From Rhizobium gallicum bv. gallicum R602sp (GTDB taxonomy: Bacteria > Pseudomonadota > Alphaproteobacteria > Rhizobiales > Rhizobiaceae), in assembly GCF_000816845.1 (NCBI RefSeq), contig NZ_CP006877.1:935501-999500 (forward strand): a DNA stretch of 64,000 nt, in the 5' to 3' direction. The notes below the pieces were generated by a model that was given only the letters and a program-made list of their open reading frames with translations, was not told the DNA's origin and did not search any database. Within the stretch, counting starts at the first letter, position 1. Every line of letters starts with the position of its first letter. The position numbers and the translations under genes are program-made. Below, one piece after another: positions 25,179-34,260 of this stretch.

Positions 25179-27488
25179 ATGGCCGCAGACCTCCGCTCGC
25201 TTGCCGCAGTCATCGCCTCCGAAATCAATGCCCGGCCGGACCAGGCCAAAGCCGCGATCGAGCTGCTCGACGAGGGCGCGACCGTTCCCTTCATCGCGCG
25301 CTACCGCAAGGAAGTGACGGGCGGCCTGGATGATACGCAACTGCGCAATCTGGCAGAACGCCTCGTCTATCTGCGCGAACTGGAAGCCCGCCGCGACACG
25401 ATCGTCGAATCGATTTCCGGCCAGGGCAAGATGACCGACGAATTGATGGGCAAGATCGTCGGCGCCGCCACCAAGGCGGAGCTCGAGGATCTCTACCTGC
25501 CCTATAAACCGAAGCGCCGTACCCGTGCTGAAATCGCCCGCGAACGCGGCCTCGGAGCGCTGGCCGACGCGATCCTCGCCGATCGCTCGAAGGGACCGGC
25601 GGTGCTGGCGGAGGACTATATCACCGCTGATGTTCCGGATGCGAAGACGGCGCTCGAAGGCGCACGCGATATCGTCGCCGAAGGCATTGCGGAAAATGCC
25701 GATTTGCTCGGCAAGCTCCGTGCCCATATGCGCAGCGCCGCGTTTGTGAAGGCCAAGGTCGTGGATGGCAAGCAGACGGTCGGCGAGAAGTTCTCCGACT
25801 ATTTTGACCATTCGGAGCGCTGGGCGACCGCGCCCGGCCATCGCGCACTCGCCATGCTGCGCGGCTGGAACGAGGAAGTGCTGACGCTGACGATCGAGGC
25901 CGACGCCGAGACCGCCTCTCCCAACAAACCTGTCGAGCGCATGATCGCTGCTGCCTATGAGATCGGCGCGAGCCGCCCCGGCGATCGCTGGCTGATGGAG
26001 GTCGCAAGCTGGACCTGGCGCGTCAAACTTTCCATGTCGCTGTCTCTCGACCTGATGCGCGAACTGCGCGAACGCGCCGAAGAGGAGGCGATCCACGTCT
26101 TTGCGCGAAACTTGAAGGATCTGCTGCTGGCCGCGCCTGCCGGATCGCGCGCCACGATGGGCCTCGATCCGGGCATCCGCACTGGCGTCAAGGTCGCAGT
26201 GGTCGACGGCACCGGCAAGGTCGTTGCGACCTCCACGGTCTATCCCTTCCAGCCGCGGAACGACGTGCGTGGCGCTCAGGCAGAGCTCACCGCGCTGATC
26301 CTTAAGCACAATGTCGAACTGATCTCCATCGGCAACGGCACTGGAAGCCGCGAAACCGAAAAGCTGGTGGCCGACATGCTGGCCGTTCTTCAGGGCGCAA
26401 AGCCCACCAAGGTCATCGTTTCGGAAGCCGGCGCGTCGGTCTATTCCGCCTCCGCGACCGCCGCAGCCGAATTTCCGGATCTCGACGTGTCGCTGCGTGG
26501 CGCAGTTTCCATCGCCCGCCGCCTCCAGGATCCGCTGGCCGAACTTGTCAAGATCGAGCCGAAATCGATCGGCGTCGGCCAGTATCAGCATGACGTCGAC
26601 CAACAGAAGCTGTCGCGCTCGCTGGACGCTGTCGTCGAAGACGCGGTGAATGCCGTCGGCGTCGATCTCAACACGGCTTCAGCGCCGCTGCTCTCACGCG
26701 TTTCCGGCCTCGGCCCGTCGATTGCCGAAGCCATCGTCGTCCATCGCGACCAGAACGGTCCCTTCCAAAGCCGCCGCGACCTGCTCAAGGTCGCGCGTCT
26801 CGGCAACCGCACCTTCGAGCAGGCGGCAGGCTTCCTGCGCATCCCGAACGGCAAGGAGCCCCTCGACGCGTCATCGGTGCATCCGGAAGCCTATGGCGTG
26901 GCAAAGAAGATCGTTGCCGCCTGCGGCCGCGACCTGCGGTCGCTGATGGGCGACAGCGCGGCGCTGAAATCGATTGATCCGCGGCAGTTCATCGACGAGA
27001 AGTTCGGCCTGCCGACGGTCCAGGATATCCTCGCCGAACTGGAAAAGCCCGGCCGCGATCCGCGCCCGAGCTTCAAGACGGCAACCTTCGCAGAAGGCGT
27101 CAACGAAATCTCCGATCTCAAGCCCGGCATGATGCTGGAAGGCACGGTGACCAACGTTGCGGCCTTTGGCGCCTTCGTCGATATCGGCGTGCATCAGGAC
27201 GGCCTTGTGCATGTCTCGCAGCTTGCCGACCGTTTCGTCAAAGATCCTCACGACGTTGTGAAGGCCGGCGATGTCGTCAAGGTGCGGGTGGTCGAAGTCG
27301 ATGCAAAACGCAAGCGCATCGGTCTTTCGATGCGCAAAGACGATGGCACCTCGGCTTCAGCGCCACGCGGCGAGCCCCGGGGAAATCAGGGCGCGCGGCC
27401 GCAAAACGATAGGCGTCCGGCTGTCCCGAAACAGCAAACCCAAGGCGCCTTCGGCGCTGCCCTTGCCGAGGCCATGAAGCGAAAATAA
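25179..27488 (+). CDS. tex: Tex family RNA-binding transcription accessory protein
   Basis: 769 residues, full length. Domains in order: Tex N-terminal helical region ([20 protein letters not shown]), YqgF/RuvX-like RNase H fold at about 325-460 ([20 protein letters not shown]), helix-hairpin-helix pair at about 490-560 ([20 protein letters not shown]), and S1 RNA-binding domain at about 645-715 ([20 protein letters not shown]). The tail is basic and Gln/Arg rich. Tex binds nucleic acid and affects transcription and stress tolerance. The start follows GAGGAAA. Single gene. Confidence 0.95.
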   Translation: MAADLRSLAAVIASEINARPDQAKAAIELLDEGATVPFIARYRKEVTGGLDDTQLRNLAERLVYLRELEARRDTIVESISGQGKMTDELMGKIVGAATKAELEDLYLPYKPKRRTRAEIARERGLGALADAILADRSKGPAVLAEDYITADVPDAKTALEGARDIVAEGIAENADLLGKLRAHMRSAAFVKAKVVDGKQTVGEKFSDYFDHSERWATAPGHRALAMLRGWNEEVLTLTIEADAETASPNKPVERMIAAAYEIGASRPGDRWLMEVASWTWRVKLSMSLSLDLMRELRERAEEEAIHVFARNLKDLLLAAPAGSRATMGLDPGIRTGVKVAVVDGTGKVVATSTVYPFQPRNDVRGAQAELTALILKHNVELISIGNGTGSRETEKLVADMLAVLQGAKPTKVIVSEAGASVYSASATAAAEFPDLDVSLRGAVSIARRLQDPLAELVKIEPKSIGVGQYQHDVDQQKLSRSLDAVVEDAVNAVGVDLNTASAPLLSRVSGLGPSIAEAIVVHRDQNGPFQSRRDLLKVARLGNRTFEQAAGFLRIPNGKEPLDASSVHPEAYGVAKKIVAACGRDLRSLMGDSAALKSIDPRQFIDEKFGLPTVQDILAELEKPGRDPRPSFKTATFAEGVNEISDLKPGMMLEGTVTNVAAFGAFVDIGVHQDGLVHVSQLADRFVKDPHDVVKAGDVVKVRVVEVDAKRKRIGLSMRKDDGTSASAPRGEPRGNQGARPQNDRRPAVPKQQTQGAFGAALAEAMKRK

Positions 27489-27624
27489 TAGCTTAGCGGC
27501 AGGCATTGCAAAAATGTCACAGTTCGGCAGCCTTGTTGCGGAACTGCCAAATACGGCGCTTGTGTGGCGGAAGAGAGCGACTAAGTTTAACCGATATCAT
27601 CCTGTCACATATGCGAGGCCTTTC

Positions 27625-28884
27625 ATGGCGTCGGGATTTTTATCGATTGTCCAAAAAATCATCCGCAAGGGTAATCTGAAGCTCACGCTGGCCAATGGCG
27701 AGACACACGCGATTGGCGATGGCACCGGGGATCTGGTCGTCGTCCGGATTGCCGACGAGGAGGCGGAGAAGCTTGTCCGCCGCGATCCCACCCTCAAGCT
27801 CGGCGAAATGTACATGGACGGCCGGTTCATTGTTGAACAGGGCAACATCTACGACTTCCTTTCGATGGTGAAGCAGAACACCACCAACGAAATTTTCGAT
27901 GTTCCGATGGCCGCACTTCTGGTCGGCCGCATTGCACTGCAGCAGCTGAAGAGCCGGCTGCCGGTCAATCACAACAAGCGCAATGTCGCTCATCATTACG
28001 ACCTGTCGGAAAAGCTTTTCGAACTCTTTCTTGATGAGGACTGGCAATATTCCTGCGCCTATTTCGACCCGCCGGGCATCAGCCTGGAGGAAGCACAAGT
28101 CGCCAAGAAGCGCCATATCGCAGCCAAGCTTCTGCTGGAGCCCAACCAGCGTATTCTGGAAATTGGCTCGGGCTGGGGCGGCATGGGGATGTATCTGGCG
28201 GAATCGACAAAGGGCGTTGACGTCACCGGCATCACGCTCAGCGAAGAGCAACTGAAGATCTCGCGCGAGCGCGCCCAAAAGCGCAGTCTCGCCGATCGCG
28301 TCCGCTTCGAGTTGCAGGATTACCGCACGATGACGGGCATGAAATTCGACCGCATCGTCTCGGTCGGCATGTTCGAGCATGTCGGCATCGGCAATTTCAA
28401 CAATTACTTCCGCAAGGTGCATGAACTTCTCGCCGACGACGGCGTCATGCTCCTTCATTCCATCGCCCGGCCGAAGCCGAGCTTTGCGACAAATGCTTTC
28501 ATCGAGAAATACATCTTCCCACAGGGCTACATCCCGTCGATCGGCGAGACGGTGCCTGCAATCGAAAAGGCCGGACTGCTGATCCGGGACATCGAGGTCC
28601 TGCCGTTGCATTATGCCTATACGCTCCGCCGTTGGCGCGAGCGCTTCATGGCGCGCAAGGCAGAAGCCGTCGCTCTTTACGACGAGCGCTTCTTCCGGAT
28701 GTGGGAATTCTATCTCGCCGGCTCCGAAATAGGCTTCCGCTGGGATGAACTCTTCGTCATGCAGATCCAGGTTTCCAAGAACCAGTATTCGACACCGGAC
28801 AACCGCAATTACATTGCCGAAAACGAGGCGAAGCTGAAGGAATTCGAAGCCACGCGGCCTCCCTTGGAAAAGGTTGTCTTCTGA
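27625..28884 (+). CDS. cfa: Cyclopropane-fatty-acyl-phospholipid synthase
   Basis: 419 residues from ATG 27625 (GAGG 7 bases upstream); an in-frame ATG at 27514 has no site and adds an unconserved leader. It methylenates the cis double bond of membrane phospholipid acyl chains using SAM. Seen: NVAHHYDLSEKLFELFLDED, YSCAYFDPPG, the SAM motif ILEIGSGWGGMGMYLAES, SVGMFEHVG (catalytic Glu-His), and the C-terminal HYAYTLRRWRERF. Cfa activity in rhizobia is linked to acid and stationary-phase stress. A T6 run follows the gene but with only a weak hairpin. Confidence 0.95.
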   Translation: MASGFLSIVQKIIRKGNLKLTLANGETHAIGDGTGDLVVVRIADEEAEKLVRRDPTLKLGEMYMDGRFIVEQGNIYDFLSMVKQNTTNEIFDVPMAALLVGRIALQQLKSRLPVNHNKRNVAHHYDLSEKLFELFLDEDWQYSCAYFDPPGISLEEAQVAKKRHIAAKLLLEPNQRILEIGSGWGGMGMYLAESTKGVDVTGITLSEEQLKISRERAQKRSLADRVRFELQDYRTMTGMKFDRIVSVGMFEHVGIGNFNNYFRKVHELLADDGVMLLHSIARPKPSFATNAFIEKYIFPQGYIPSIGETVPAIEKAGLLIRDIEVLPLHYAYTLRRWRERFMARKAEAVALYDERFFRMWEFYLAGSEIGFRWDELFVMQIQVSKNQYSTPDNRNYIAENEAKLKEFEATRPPLEKVVF

Positions 28885-28934
28885 TATCGCGGCGCGGCTT
28901 CGGGCGCGTTTTTTCTACAAGGAAAGGCTTGCAG

Positions 28935-29516
28935 ATGAGCAGTGCATTTCCCGAAATCCATCTTGTCCGCCACGGCGAAACAGAATGGAGCCTCTCCGGA
29001 AAACATACCGGCAGGACTGATATCCCGCTGACCCCGAATGGCGAGACGGCCGCCCGCAAGCTCGCGGATCGCCTGAAGGGACTGATTGTCTCGGCCGTCT
29101 GGTCGAGCCCTTCTCAAAGGGCGGCGAACACCTGCGCCCTTGCCACTTTCGGCGCAGATGCCGTGATCAAGCCCGATCTCGCCGAATGGGATTATGGTGC
29201 CTATGAGGGGATCACGACGAAGGAAATCCTCGCGGCCCGCCCCGGCTGGCAGCTCTTCCGCGACGGCTGCCCGGACGGAGAAATGGCCGCAGATGTCGGC
29301 GCAAGGGCGGACCGTATCGTGCGCGAGCTTCGCCAAGCCGGCGCGCCGATCCTGATCTTCTCCAGCTCCCATTTCCTGCGCGTGCTCGCTGCCCGCTGGC
29401 TCGGCCTGCCGCCGGAAGACGGCTCGCGCTTCGTCCTTGATACTGCAAGCATCAGCATCTTAGGCTATGAGCACGATCTGACGGAGCCGGTGATCCGGCG
29501 CTGGAATCAGCGGTAG
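28935..29516 (+). CDS. Histidine phosphatase family protein (phosphoglycerate mutase-like)
   Basis: 193 residues from ATG 28935 with AAGGAAAGG upstream (TTG 28929 possible). The catalytic phosphohistidine motif is LVRHGETEWS (His at about residue 12), with GRTDIPLTPNGE, the conserved Arg in SSPSQRAANTC, EWDYGAYEG, and the second catalytic His in FSSSHFLRVLAARWLG. The family includes mutases, sugar phosphatases and signalling phosphatases; the GobS-like layout does not tell which. It follows cfa by 50 bases. Confidence 0.88.
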   Translation: MSSAFPEIHLVRHGETEWSLSGKHTGRTDIPLTPNGETAARKLADRLKGLIVSAVWSSPSQRAANTCALATFGADAVIKPDLAEWDYGAYEGITTKEILAARPGWQLFRDGCPDGEMAADVGARADRIVRELRQAGAPILIFSSSHFLRVLAARWLGLPPEDGSRFVLDTASISILGYEHDLTEPVIRRWNQR

Positions 29517-29594
29517 GGGTCTGTTGCGCTTTCGAGCGGCGCGATGAACGATTGAAATTAAAGCTTGTTTCGAGTTCAAGCTTCGGAGCTGTCT

Positions 29595-30080
29595 ATGCGA
29601 ACGCGTCTCGACGATTTCATCAGCAGGATTTCCGCACAGAGGGATATCCTCGATCACATCGCGGCAAGGCAGGCGAGCCTGCCCGATGGACCGATCCTCG
29701 AAATCGGCCTCGGCAATGGCAGGACCTACAGCCATTTGCGGGTGCGCTTCGCGGATCGGCACATCATTGCATTCGACCGCGAAAACGGCGCACATGGAAG
29801 CTGCCGGCCCGATGACGGCGATGTCGTCATCGGTGACATCAGGGAGACTTGCCTGAGTTATACCGGCACTAGGGCGGCCCTCGTTCATGCCGACATCGGA
29901 ACCGGTTATCCGGAGCAGGATGCAATCATCCGCGAGTGGTTGCCCTCTCGCATGGTCGCGGTGCTGACCCGTGGCGGATTTGTAGCAAGCGGCCTGGGAT
30001 TGAAGCATTCCGAACTGGAGGAAATGCCGGTGCCTCCGTCCGTCGAGAAGGGCCGATATTTTCTCTATCGGCGAAGATGA
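29595..30080 (+). CDS. Class I SAM-dependent methyltransferase-like protein
   Basis: 161 residues from ATG 29595 (GGAG, 7-base spacing). PILEIGLGNGRTYSHLRVRF is SAM-binding motif I, IAFDRENG the acidic loop after beta-2, GDVVIGDIRET the next strand. The core is small: only a minimal Rossmann domain, with no recognisable substrate domain. The substrate is unknown. The stop TGA overlaps a possible ATG (30077) of the ubiA frame, so coupling with ubiA is possible and a role in ubiquinone metabolism can be imagined but not shown. Confidence 0.7.
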   Translation: MRTRLDDFISRISAQRDILDHIAARQASLPDGPILEIGLGNGRTYSHLRVRFADRHIIAFDRENGAHGSCRPDDGDVVIGDIRETCLSYTGTRAALVHADIGTGYPEQDAIIREWLPSRMVAVLTRGGFVASGLGLKHSELEEMPVPPSVEKGRYFLYRRR

Positions 30081-30139
30081 ACGCGGAGGCAGGGCTCGCT
30101 GCTATTGACCCGCGCCTTCGCCCGTCGCTAGATGGCTGC

Positions 30140-31099
30140 ATGCAACAGATTGGCGGCTTGAACGGGCGCGTTGCCGATGCGCCTTCGGACAATTGGGTTT
30201 ACCGGGTTTTGCCCTCATGGCTCTGGCCCTATGCGCAGCTGGCGCGCTGGGACAGGCCGATCGGCTGGCAACTCCTGATGTGGCCCTGCTTCTGGTCGGT
30301 GGCGCTTGCCGCAAATGTGGCCGCGGGACAAGGTCTGTTTTCCGGCTCGCAGACGCTGTTTCACCTGGTTCTCTACTTCATCGGCGCCGTCGCCATGCGC
30401 GGGGCAGGCTGCACCTACAACGATCTGGTCGATCACAGGATCGACATGGAGGTCGCACGCACCCGCTCGCGGCCCCTGCCTTCGGGGCGCGTCACGCGCC
30501 TCCAGGCAAAGATATTCATGGTGCTTCAGGCGCTTGCCGGTCTGCTGGTGCTTCTGCAGTTCAACTGGTTTGCAGTCATTCTCGGCGTGCTCTCGCTCGC
30601 CATCGTCGCGCTCTACCCGTTTGCCAAGCGCTTCACAGACTGGCCCCAGTTTTTTCTCGGTCTTGCCTTTTCCTGGGGCGCACTGATGGGTTGGGCTGGC
30701 ATATTCGGCGGCCTGTCTTTCGCGGCGATTGCGCTCTACCTTTCTTCCGTTTCCTGGACGATCGGTTACGACACGATTTATGCGCATCAGGACAAGGAAG
30801 ACGACGAATTGATCGGCGTGCGTTCCACCGCCCGGCTTTTCGGCGATCGGACGCGGCAGTGGCTGATCGGTCTTTATGGCGCAACACTGATCCTGATGCT
30901 GCTTGCCTTTGTTTTGGCAAGCGTCGGTTTCGCGGCCTATCTCGGGCTGCTGATTGCCACCGGCATGTTCGCCTGGCAGATCGCCAGGCTCGATATCAAC
31001 GACGCGACGCAATGCCTGGCGCTTTTCAAGTCGAATAACCGTGTCGGGCTGATCATCTTTGCGGGACTGTTCGTCTCGCTGCTCTTTGGGCTTCCCTGA
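30140..31099 (+). CDS. ubiA: 4-hydroxybenzoate polyprenyltransferase
   Basis: 319 residues from ATG 30140; ATG 30077, overlapping the preceding stop, is an alternative that adds 21 residues, and no ribosome binding site decides. An inner-membrane enzyme that joins the polyprenyl chain to 4-hydroxybenzoate for ubiquinone. Both Asp motifs are visible: YNDLVDHRIDMEVARTRSRP and GYDTIYAHQDKEDDELIG. About eight to nine membrane helices. Its prenyl donor would come from the polyprenyl synthase at 8908. A hairpin terminator follows directly. Confidence 0.94.
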   Translation: MQQIGGLNGRVADAPSDNWVYRVLPSWLWPYAQLARWDRPIGWQLLMWPCFWSVALAANVAAGQGLFSGSQTLFHLVLYFIGAVAMRGAGCTYNDLVDHRIDMEVARTRSRPLPSGRVTRLQAKIFMVLQALAGLLVLLQFNWFAVILGVLSLAIVALYPFAKRFTDWPQFFLGLAFSWGALMGWAGIFGGLSFAAIALYLSSVSWTIGYDTIYAHQDKEDDELIGVRSTARLFGDRTRQWLIGLYGATLILMLLAFVLASVGFAAYLGLLIATGMFAWQIARLDINDATQCLALFKSNNRVGLIIFAGLFVSLLFGLP

Positions 31100-31109
31100 T
31101 TGAAACGAA

Positions 31110-31132
31110 AAACCCGGCGCTCGGCCGGGTTT
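31110..31132. terminator. Bidirectional hairpin terminator between ubiA and DUF6101 gene
   Basis: AAACCCGGC, loop GCTCG, GCCGGGTTT. The A-run on one side and T-run on the other let it serve both converging transcripts. Confidence 0.75.
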
Positions 31133-31156
31133 CAGATTGGGTCACTCGCCGAATTC

Positions 31157-31729
31157 TTAATTGCGGGCGATAATTTCCTTGCCTTCGATCTTCATTGTCA
31201 CGCCGAGCTTGCCGGTCGTGCGGCGCACGAGGAAGCGCGGACGGCGATTGGCAAAATAGGAATGGCGCCGGCGCGGTTTCATGTGGCTGGTACGCAAATC
31301 GCCGAGGTGCTCCTCGAGCGGGCGTGCAATGCCGTCGGCCTCCACCATCAGCATCGGAATGCGGAATGCCTCCGACCAGCCGCGCCAATCGGCCGCGATA
31401 TCGGACAGATCGTGGGCGACAAGCAGGGGAATGCAGAGATCCGGGTCTTCGTGGTGCAATTCCAGCGTTACGGTCACTTCCCCGTTGCCGTGGTCGATCG
31501 CCCGGGCTGCAACGCCCTTGAAAGCGCGCTTCGGCAGGGCAACGGAAAGCGGCAGGCCGCTGGAGGGAAGGGTCTTGCGGAGGACGGCGCCGCGTTCATC
31601 GATCGTTATGCTGACGTCACTTGTGGAGTCGTGGATGGCGTAGCTGACCTGCTGGGGAAAGCGCGACGGATCGAGACGCAGTGTCGTTCCAGCCCAAGCG
31701 GGCTTCATAACGGTGTTATTCATGTTCAT
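31157..31729 (-). CDS. DUF6101 family protein
   Basis: 190 residues from ATG 31729, which has AAGGG at 5 bases; ATG 31723 is the alternative. A PilZ-sized soluble protein without signal or membrane segment. It contains LRLDPSRFPQQVSYAIHDST, LPKRAFKGVAARAID, VTVTLELHHEDPDLCIPLLV, and a basic C-terminus (MKPRRRHSYFANRRPRFLVR). I recognise it as the rhizobial conserved family annotated DUF6101; its function is unknown. The basic C-terminal region could bind nucleic acid, which is only an inference. Confidence 0.75.
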   Translation of the reverse strand: MNMNNTVMKPAWAGTTLRLDPSRFPQQVSYAIHDSTSDVSITIDERGAVLRKTLPSSGLPLSVALPKRAFKGVAARAIDHGNGEVTVTLELHHEDPDLCIPLLVAHDLSDIAADWRGWSEAFRIPMLMVEADGIARPLEEHLGDLRTSHMKPRRRHSYFANRRPRFLVRRTTGKLGVTMKIEGKEIIARN

Positions 31730-32034
31730 TTCTACCCTTGTCTTACCTGAGAGCCGGTTTCCGGTCTTCTCCTCGGGGCTTTTTCGCCCTCTACGCCTCG
31801 ACAATAGGCGGGGCCTCTTCCGGACCACTTAAAATTTGCGGTTAAGAAAACTTTGCCTTCCCCGATGGTTATCAAAAACCAATGTGGCAGGGTTTCCGGA
31901 CCATGAACGGACCGGCGAGGATGGCTGCGCCAAAGCGGGACAGCGTCAGGTAAGTCTCGGGTAAGCTTTGCATGGCAAAATGCGCGCAGGATCCTGCATT
32001 ATTCTTTTAGGTTTTGCTGTTTAAGGGCGCATTC
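31730..32034. other. Divergent regulatory region with a direct repeat
   Basis: 305 bases between the divergent DUF6101 and DUF1217 genes. The 10-base word TTCCGGACCA occurs twice, at 31818-31827 and 31894-31903, 76 bases apart. The sequence between is AT-rich (ACTTAAAATTTGCGGTTAAG), as expected for promoters. No gene seen. Confidence 0.4.
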
Positions 32035-34248
32035 ATGATTTCCGCCTCCGTTGCCTACGCGATCATAAGTCGTGACCCGAAAACGAGTCTTGATCGCATT
32101 GCCTCGCAGGCGACGGTCAAAAGGGACGCCGAATACTACGCCGAAAATATCAACAAGGTGAAGGACGTCGACGACTTCCTCGGCAACTACAAGCTCTACA
32201 GCTATGCGATGAAGGCCTATGGCCTCGACGACATGACCTATGCCAAGGCCTTCATGAAGAAGGTGCTGGAAAGCGACCTGACAGACCCCGACAGTTTCGC
32301 CAACAAGCTTTCGGACCAGCGCTACAAGCAGTTCGCGGCGGCGTTCAATTTTAATGCGCCCAAGCCCGATGCGCAGACGGATGCGCAGGAAGACGACCTG
32401 ATAGACAGGTACAACGCATCTTTCACCGATCAGGAAAAGCAGGCGATCAAGGACACCGACTATTACAGCGCGGAGATCGCTGACGTGCAAACAGTCGATG
32501 ATCTCGTCAATAATACGCGGCTGCGCACCTATGTGCTGAAGACGTTCGGCATCGATACGACCTACGCGTCCAAGCAGTTTCTGCGGGATGTGCTGACCAG
32601 CGATCTCAACGATCCGAACAGCGTGGTGAACCTTCAGGGCGGTGAGAAGTACCAAGCGCTCGCGGCGCAGTTCAATTTCAATGCAGACGGCACAGTCAAT
32701 GGCTCGGCCCAGACCGCGACCCAGAAAAACACGGTCATGGAGCAGTACAATCTGAATTCGTCGACCGTCATTGTCGACAACGACGTGTTTCCGGATATCG
32801 TCTATACGACGAGGGCCGCTGCCGACTACAACAAGGCCTATTACGAATCCAAGATCAAGACGATCACCAACGTTGACAGCCTCATCGCCGATGAGCGCCT
32901 GACGGACTACATCAGGGCCGCTTACAGTCTTGGCCCGAGCAGCTTCGGCACGGACCTGAGCGACACGGCCTTGAGGCAAATCCTTGTTGATCCGGCCTAT
33001 GCCAATACGATGGGTGCCACGGCTGTCCATCAGGCCTTCAGCTTTGAGGCTGATGGAAGCGTCCTCGGACCCGACGGCCCGCAATCGGATTCCCTGATCC
33101 AGGCAACTTCCGTAAACTACATGGCCCGTTACGACGACGAGGCGAAAGCGGCCATCGAGGAAATCGTCGCCAACTACAAGACACGCATGTCCGATACCAG
33201 GACGCTGGACAATTTCTCCGACGTCGACAGCATCAACGATTTCCTGAAGACCAACAAGACCGGCGACCTAGACAAGACGAACGACGATCTGCCCGACCTC
33301 TATCAGGTTGCGCTTCAGGCTTACGGCTTGACGGAAGAGGAATTGTCGAAATCCGTCATGCGCAAGCTGCTGGCAAGCGATCCTTACGACCCCGAGGGCT
33401 ATGTCGCGTCGTTCAAGGATGACCGCATCACCCAATTGGCAAGAGCCTTCAATTTCGATGGCGAAGGGAACGCGTCGATCCAGCTGCAGGCACTGTCGCC
33501 AGCCGCGATGGCCAAATATGCGACGAACTATAAGTCGCATGTCACAATGCTGATGAAGGACGGTCCCCTGAAGGAGAAGGCATCCAAAGATGCGACCGAG
33601 GAAGTCGACTATTTCGCCAAGACCATGGAATCGGTGCAATCTCTCGATGATTTCCTGGAGGACGACCGGTTGACCGGTCTGATTCTCAAGTCTGTCGGTC
33701 TCGATCCGAAGGACTACGACGAAGAGACGCTGCGGAAGATTTTCACATCCGATCCCGACGATGCAAGCAGTTATCTGAACACCAAGGTGGACTCGAAGTT
33801 CAAGAACCTCGTCGCCGACTTCAACTTCGACACGGAGGGCAATCTCACGCGCGCCAAGCTGGGCATCGTCCAGGATCAAGGTGCGCTCGATCGCACGCAG
33901 GATGCCTATCTGCAACAGACGCTCGAGACGCAGGAAGGCGAGACGAACGACGGCACGCGCTTGGCGCTTTACTTCGCCCGCAAGGCGCCGGATATCACCT
34001 CGCTCTACTCCATCCTAGGCGACAAGGCACTCTTCCAGGTTATCACCACCGCCTACAACCTGCCGAGCCAGATCTCCAGCATGGATGTCGACAAGCAGGT
34101 TGCGCTTCTCGAAAAGTTTGTGGACCTGAAGGATCTTGGCGACTCGAAGAAGGTCGACAAGTTGGTGAAGCGATTCACGGCGATGTACGACATTCAGAAC
34201 GTCACGAGCCAATCGCCGGCTCTGCAGATTCTGACCGGTGGCGGTTAA
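32035..34248 (+). CDS. Large DUF1217 repeat protein
   Basis: 737 residues from ATG 32035 (AAGGG, 9-base spacing; a TTG at 32014 is not needed). No signal peptide. Six copies of a DUF1217-like unit of about 75-100 residues follow one another, each with Tyr-Tyr near the start, a VDDFL-type word, a hydrophobic YGLD-type helix, an SDLTDPDS-type acidic segment and an FNF-type end. Approximate bases: 32130-32355, 32450-32690, 32825-33060, 33150-33460, 33600-33830, 33955-34190. Single or few copies are the norm in DUF1217 proteins of rhizobial flagellar clusters. A flagellar or surface role is possible, but no flagellar genes are near. Confidence 0.85.
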   Translation: MISASVAYAIISRDPKTSLDRIASQATVKRDAEYYAENINKVKDVDDFLGNYKLYSYAMKAYGLDDMTYAKAFMKKVLESDLTDPDSFANKLSDQRYKQFAAAFNFNAPKPDAQTDAQEDDLIDRYNASFTDQEKQAIKDTDYYSAEIADVQTVDDLVNNTRLRTYVLKTFGIDTTYASKQFLRDVLTSDLNDPNSVVNLQGGEKYQALAAQFNFNADGTVNGSAQTATQKNTVMEQYNLNSSTVIVDNDVFPDIVYTTRAAADYNKAYYESKIKTITNVDSLIADERLTDYIRAAYSLGPSSFGTDLSDTALRQILVDPAYANTMGATAVHQAFSFEADGSVLGPDGPQSDSLIQATSVNYMARYDDEAKAAIEEIVANYKTRMSDTRTLDNFSDVDSINDFLKTNKTGDLDKTNDDLPDLYQVALQAYGLTEEELSKSVMRKLLASDPYDPEGYVASFKDDRITQLARAFNFDGEGNASIQLQALSPAAMAKYATNYKSHVTMLMKDGPLKEKASKDATEEVDYFAKTMESVQSLDDFLEDDRLTGLILKSVGLDPKDYDEETLRKIFTSDPDDASSYLNTKVDSKFKNLVADFNFDTEGNLTRAKLGIVQDQGALDRTQDAYLQQTLETQEGETNDGTRLALYFARKAPDITSLYSILGDKALFQVITTAYNLPSQISSMDVDKQVALLEKFVDLKDLGDSKKVDKLVKRFTAMYDIQNVTSQSPALQILTGGG

Positions 34249-34256
34249 GCCGCCAC
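34238..34256. terminator. Short hairpin between convergent genes
   Basis: GTGGCGG, loop TTAAG, CCGCCAC; the DUF1217 TAA stop is in the loop. It ends five bases before the stop of the convergent FAD oxidase gene. No strong T-run. Confidence 0.4.
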
Positions 34257-34260
34257 GTTC

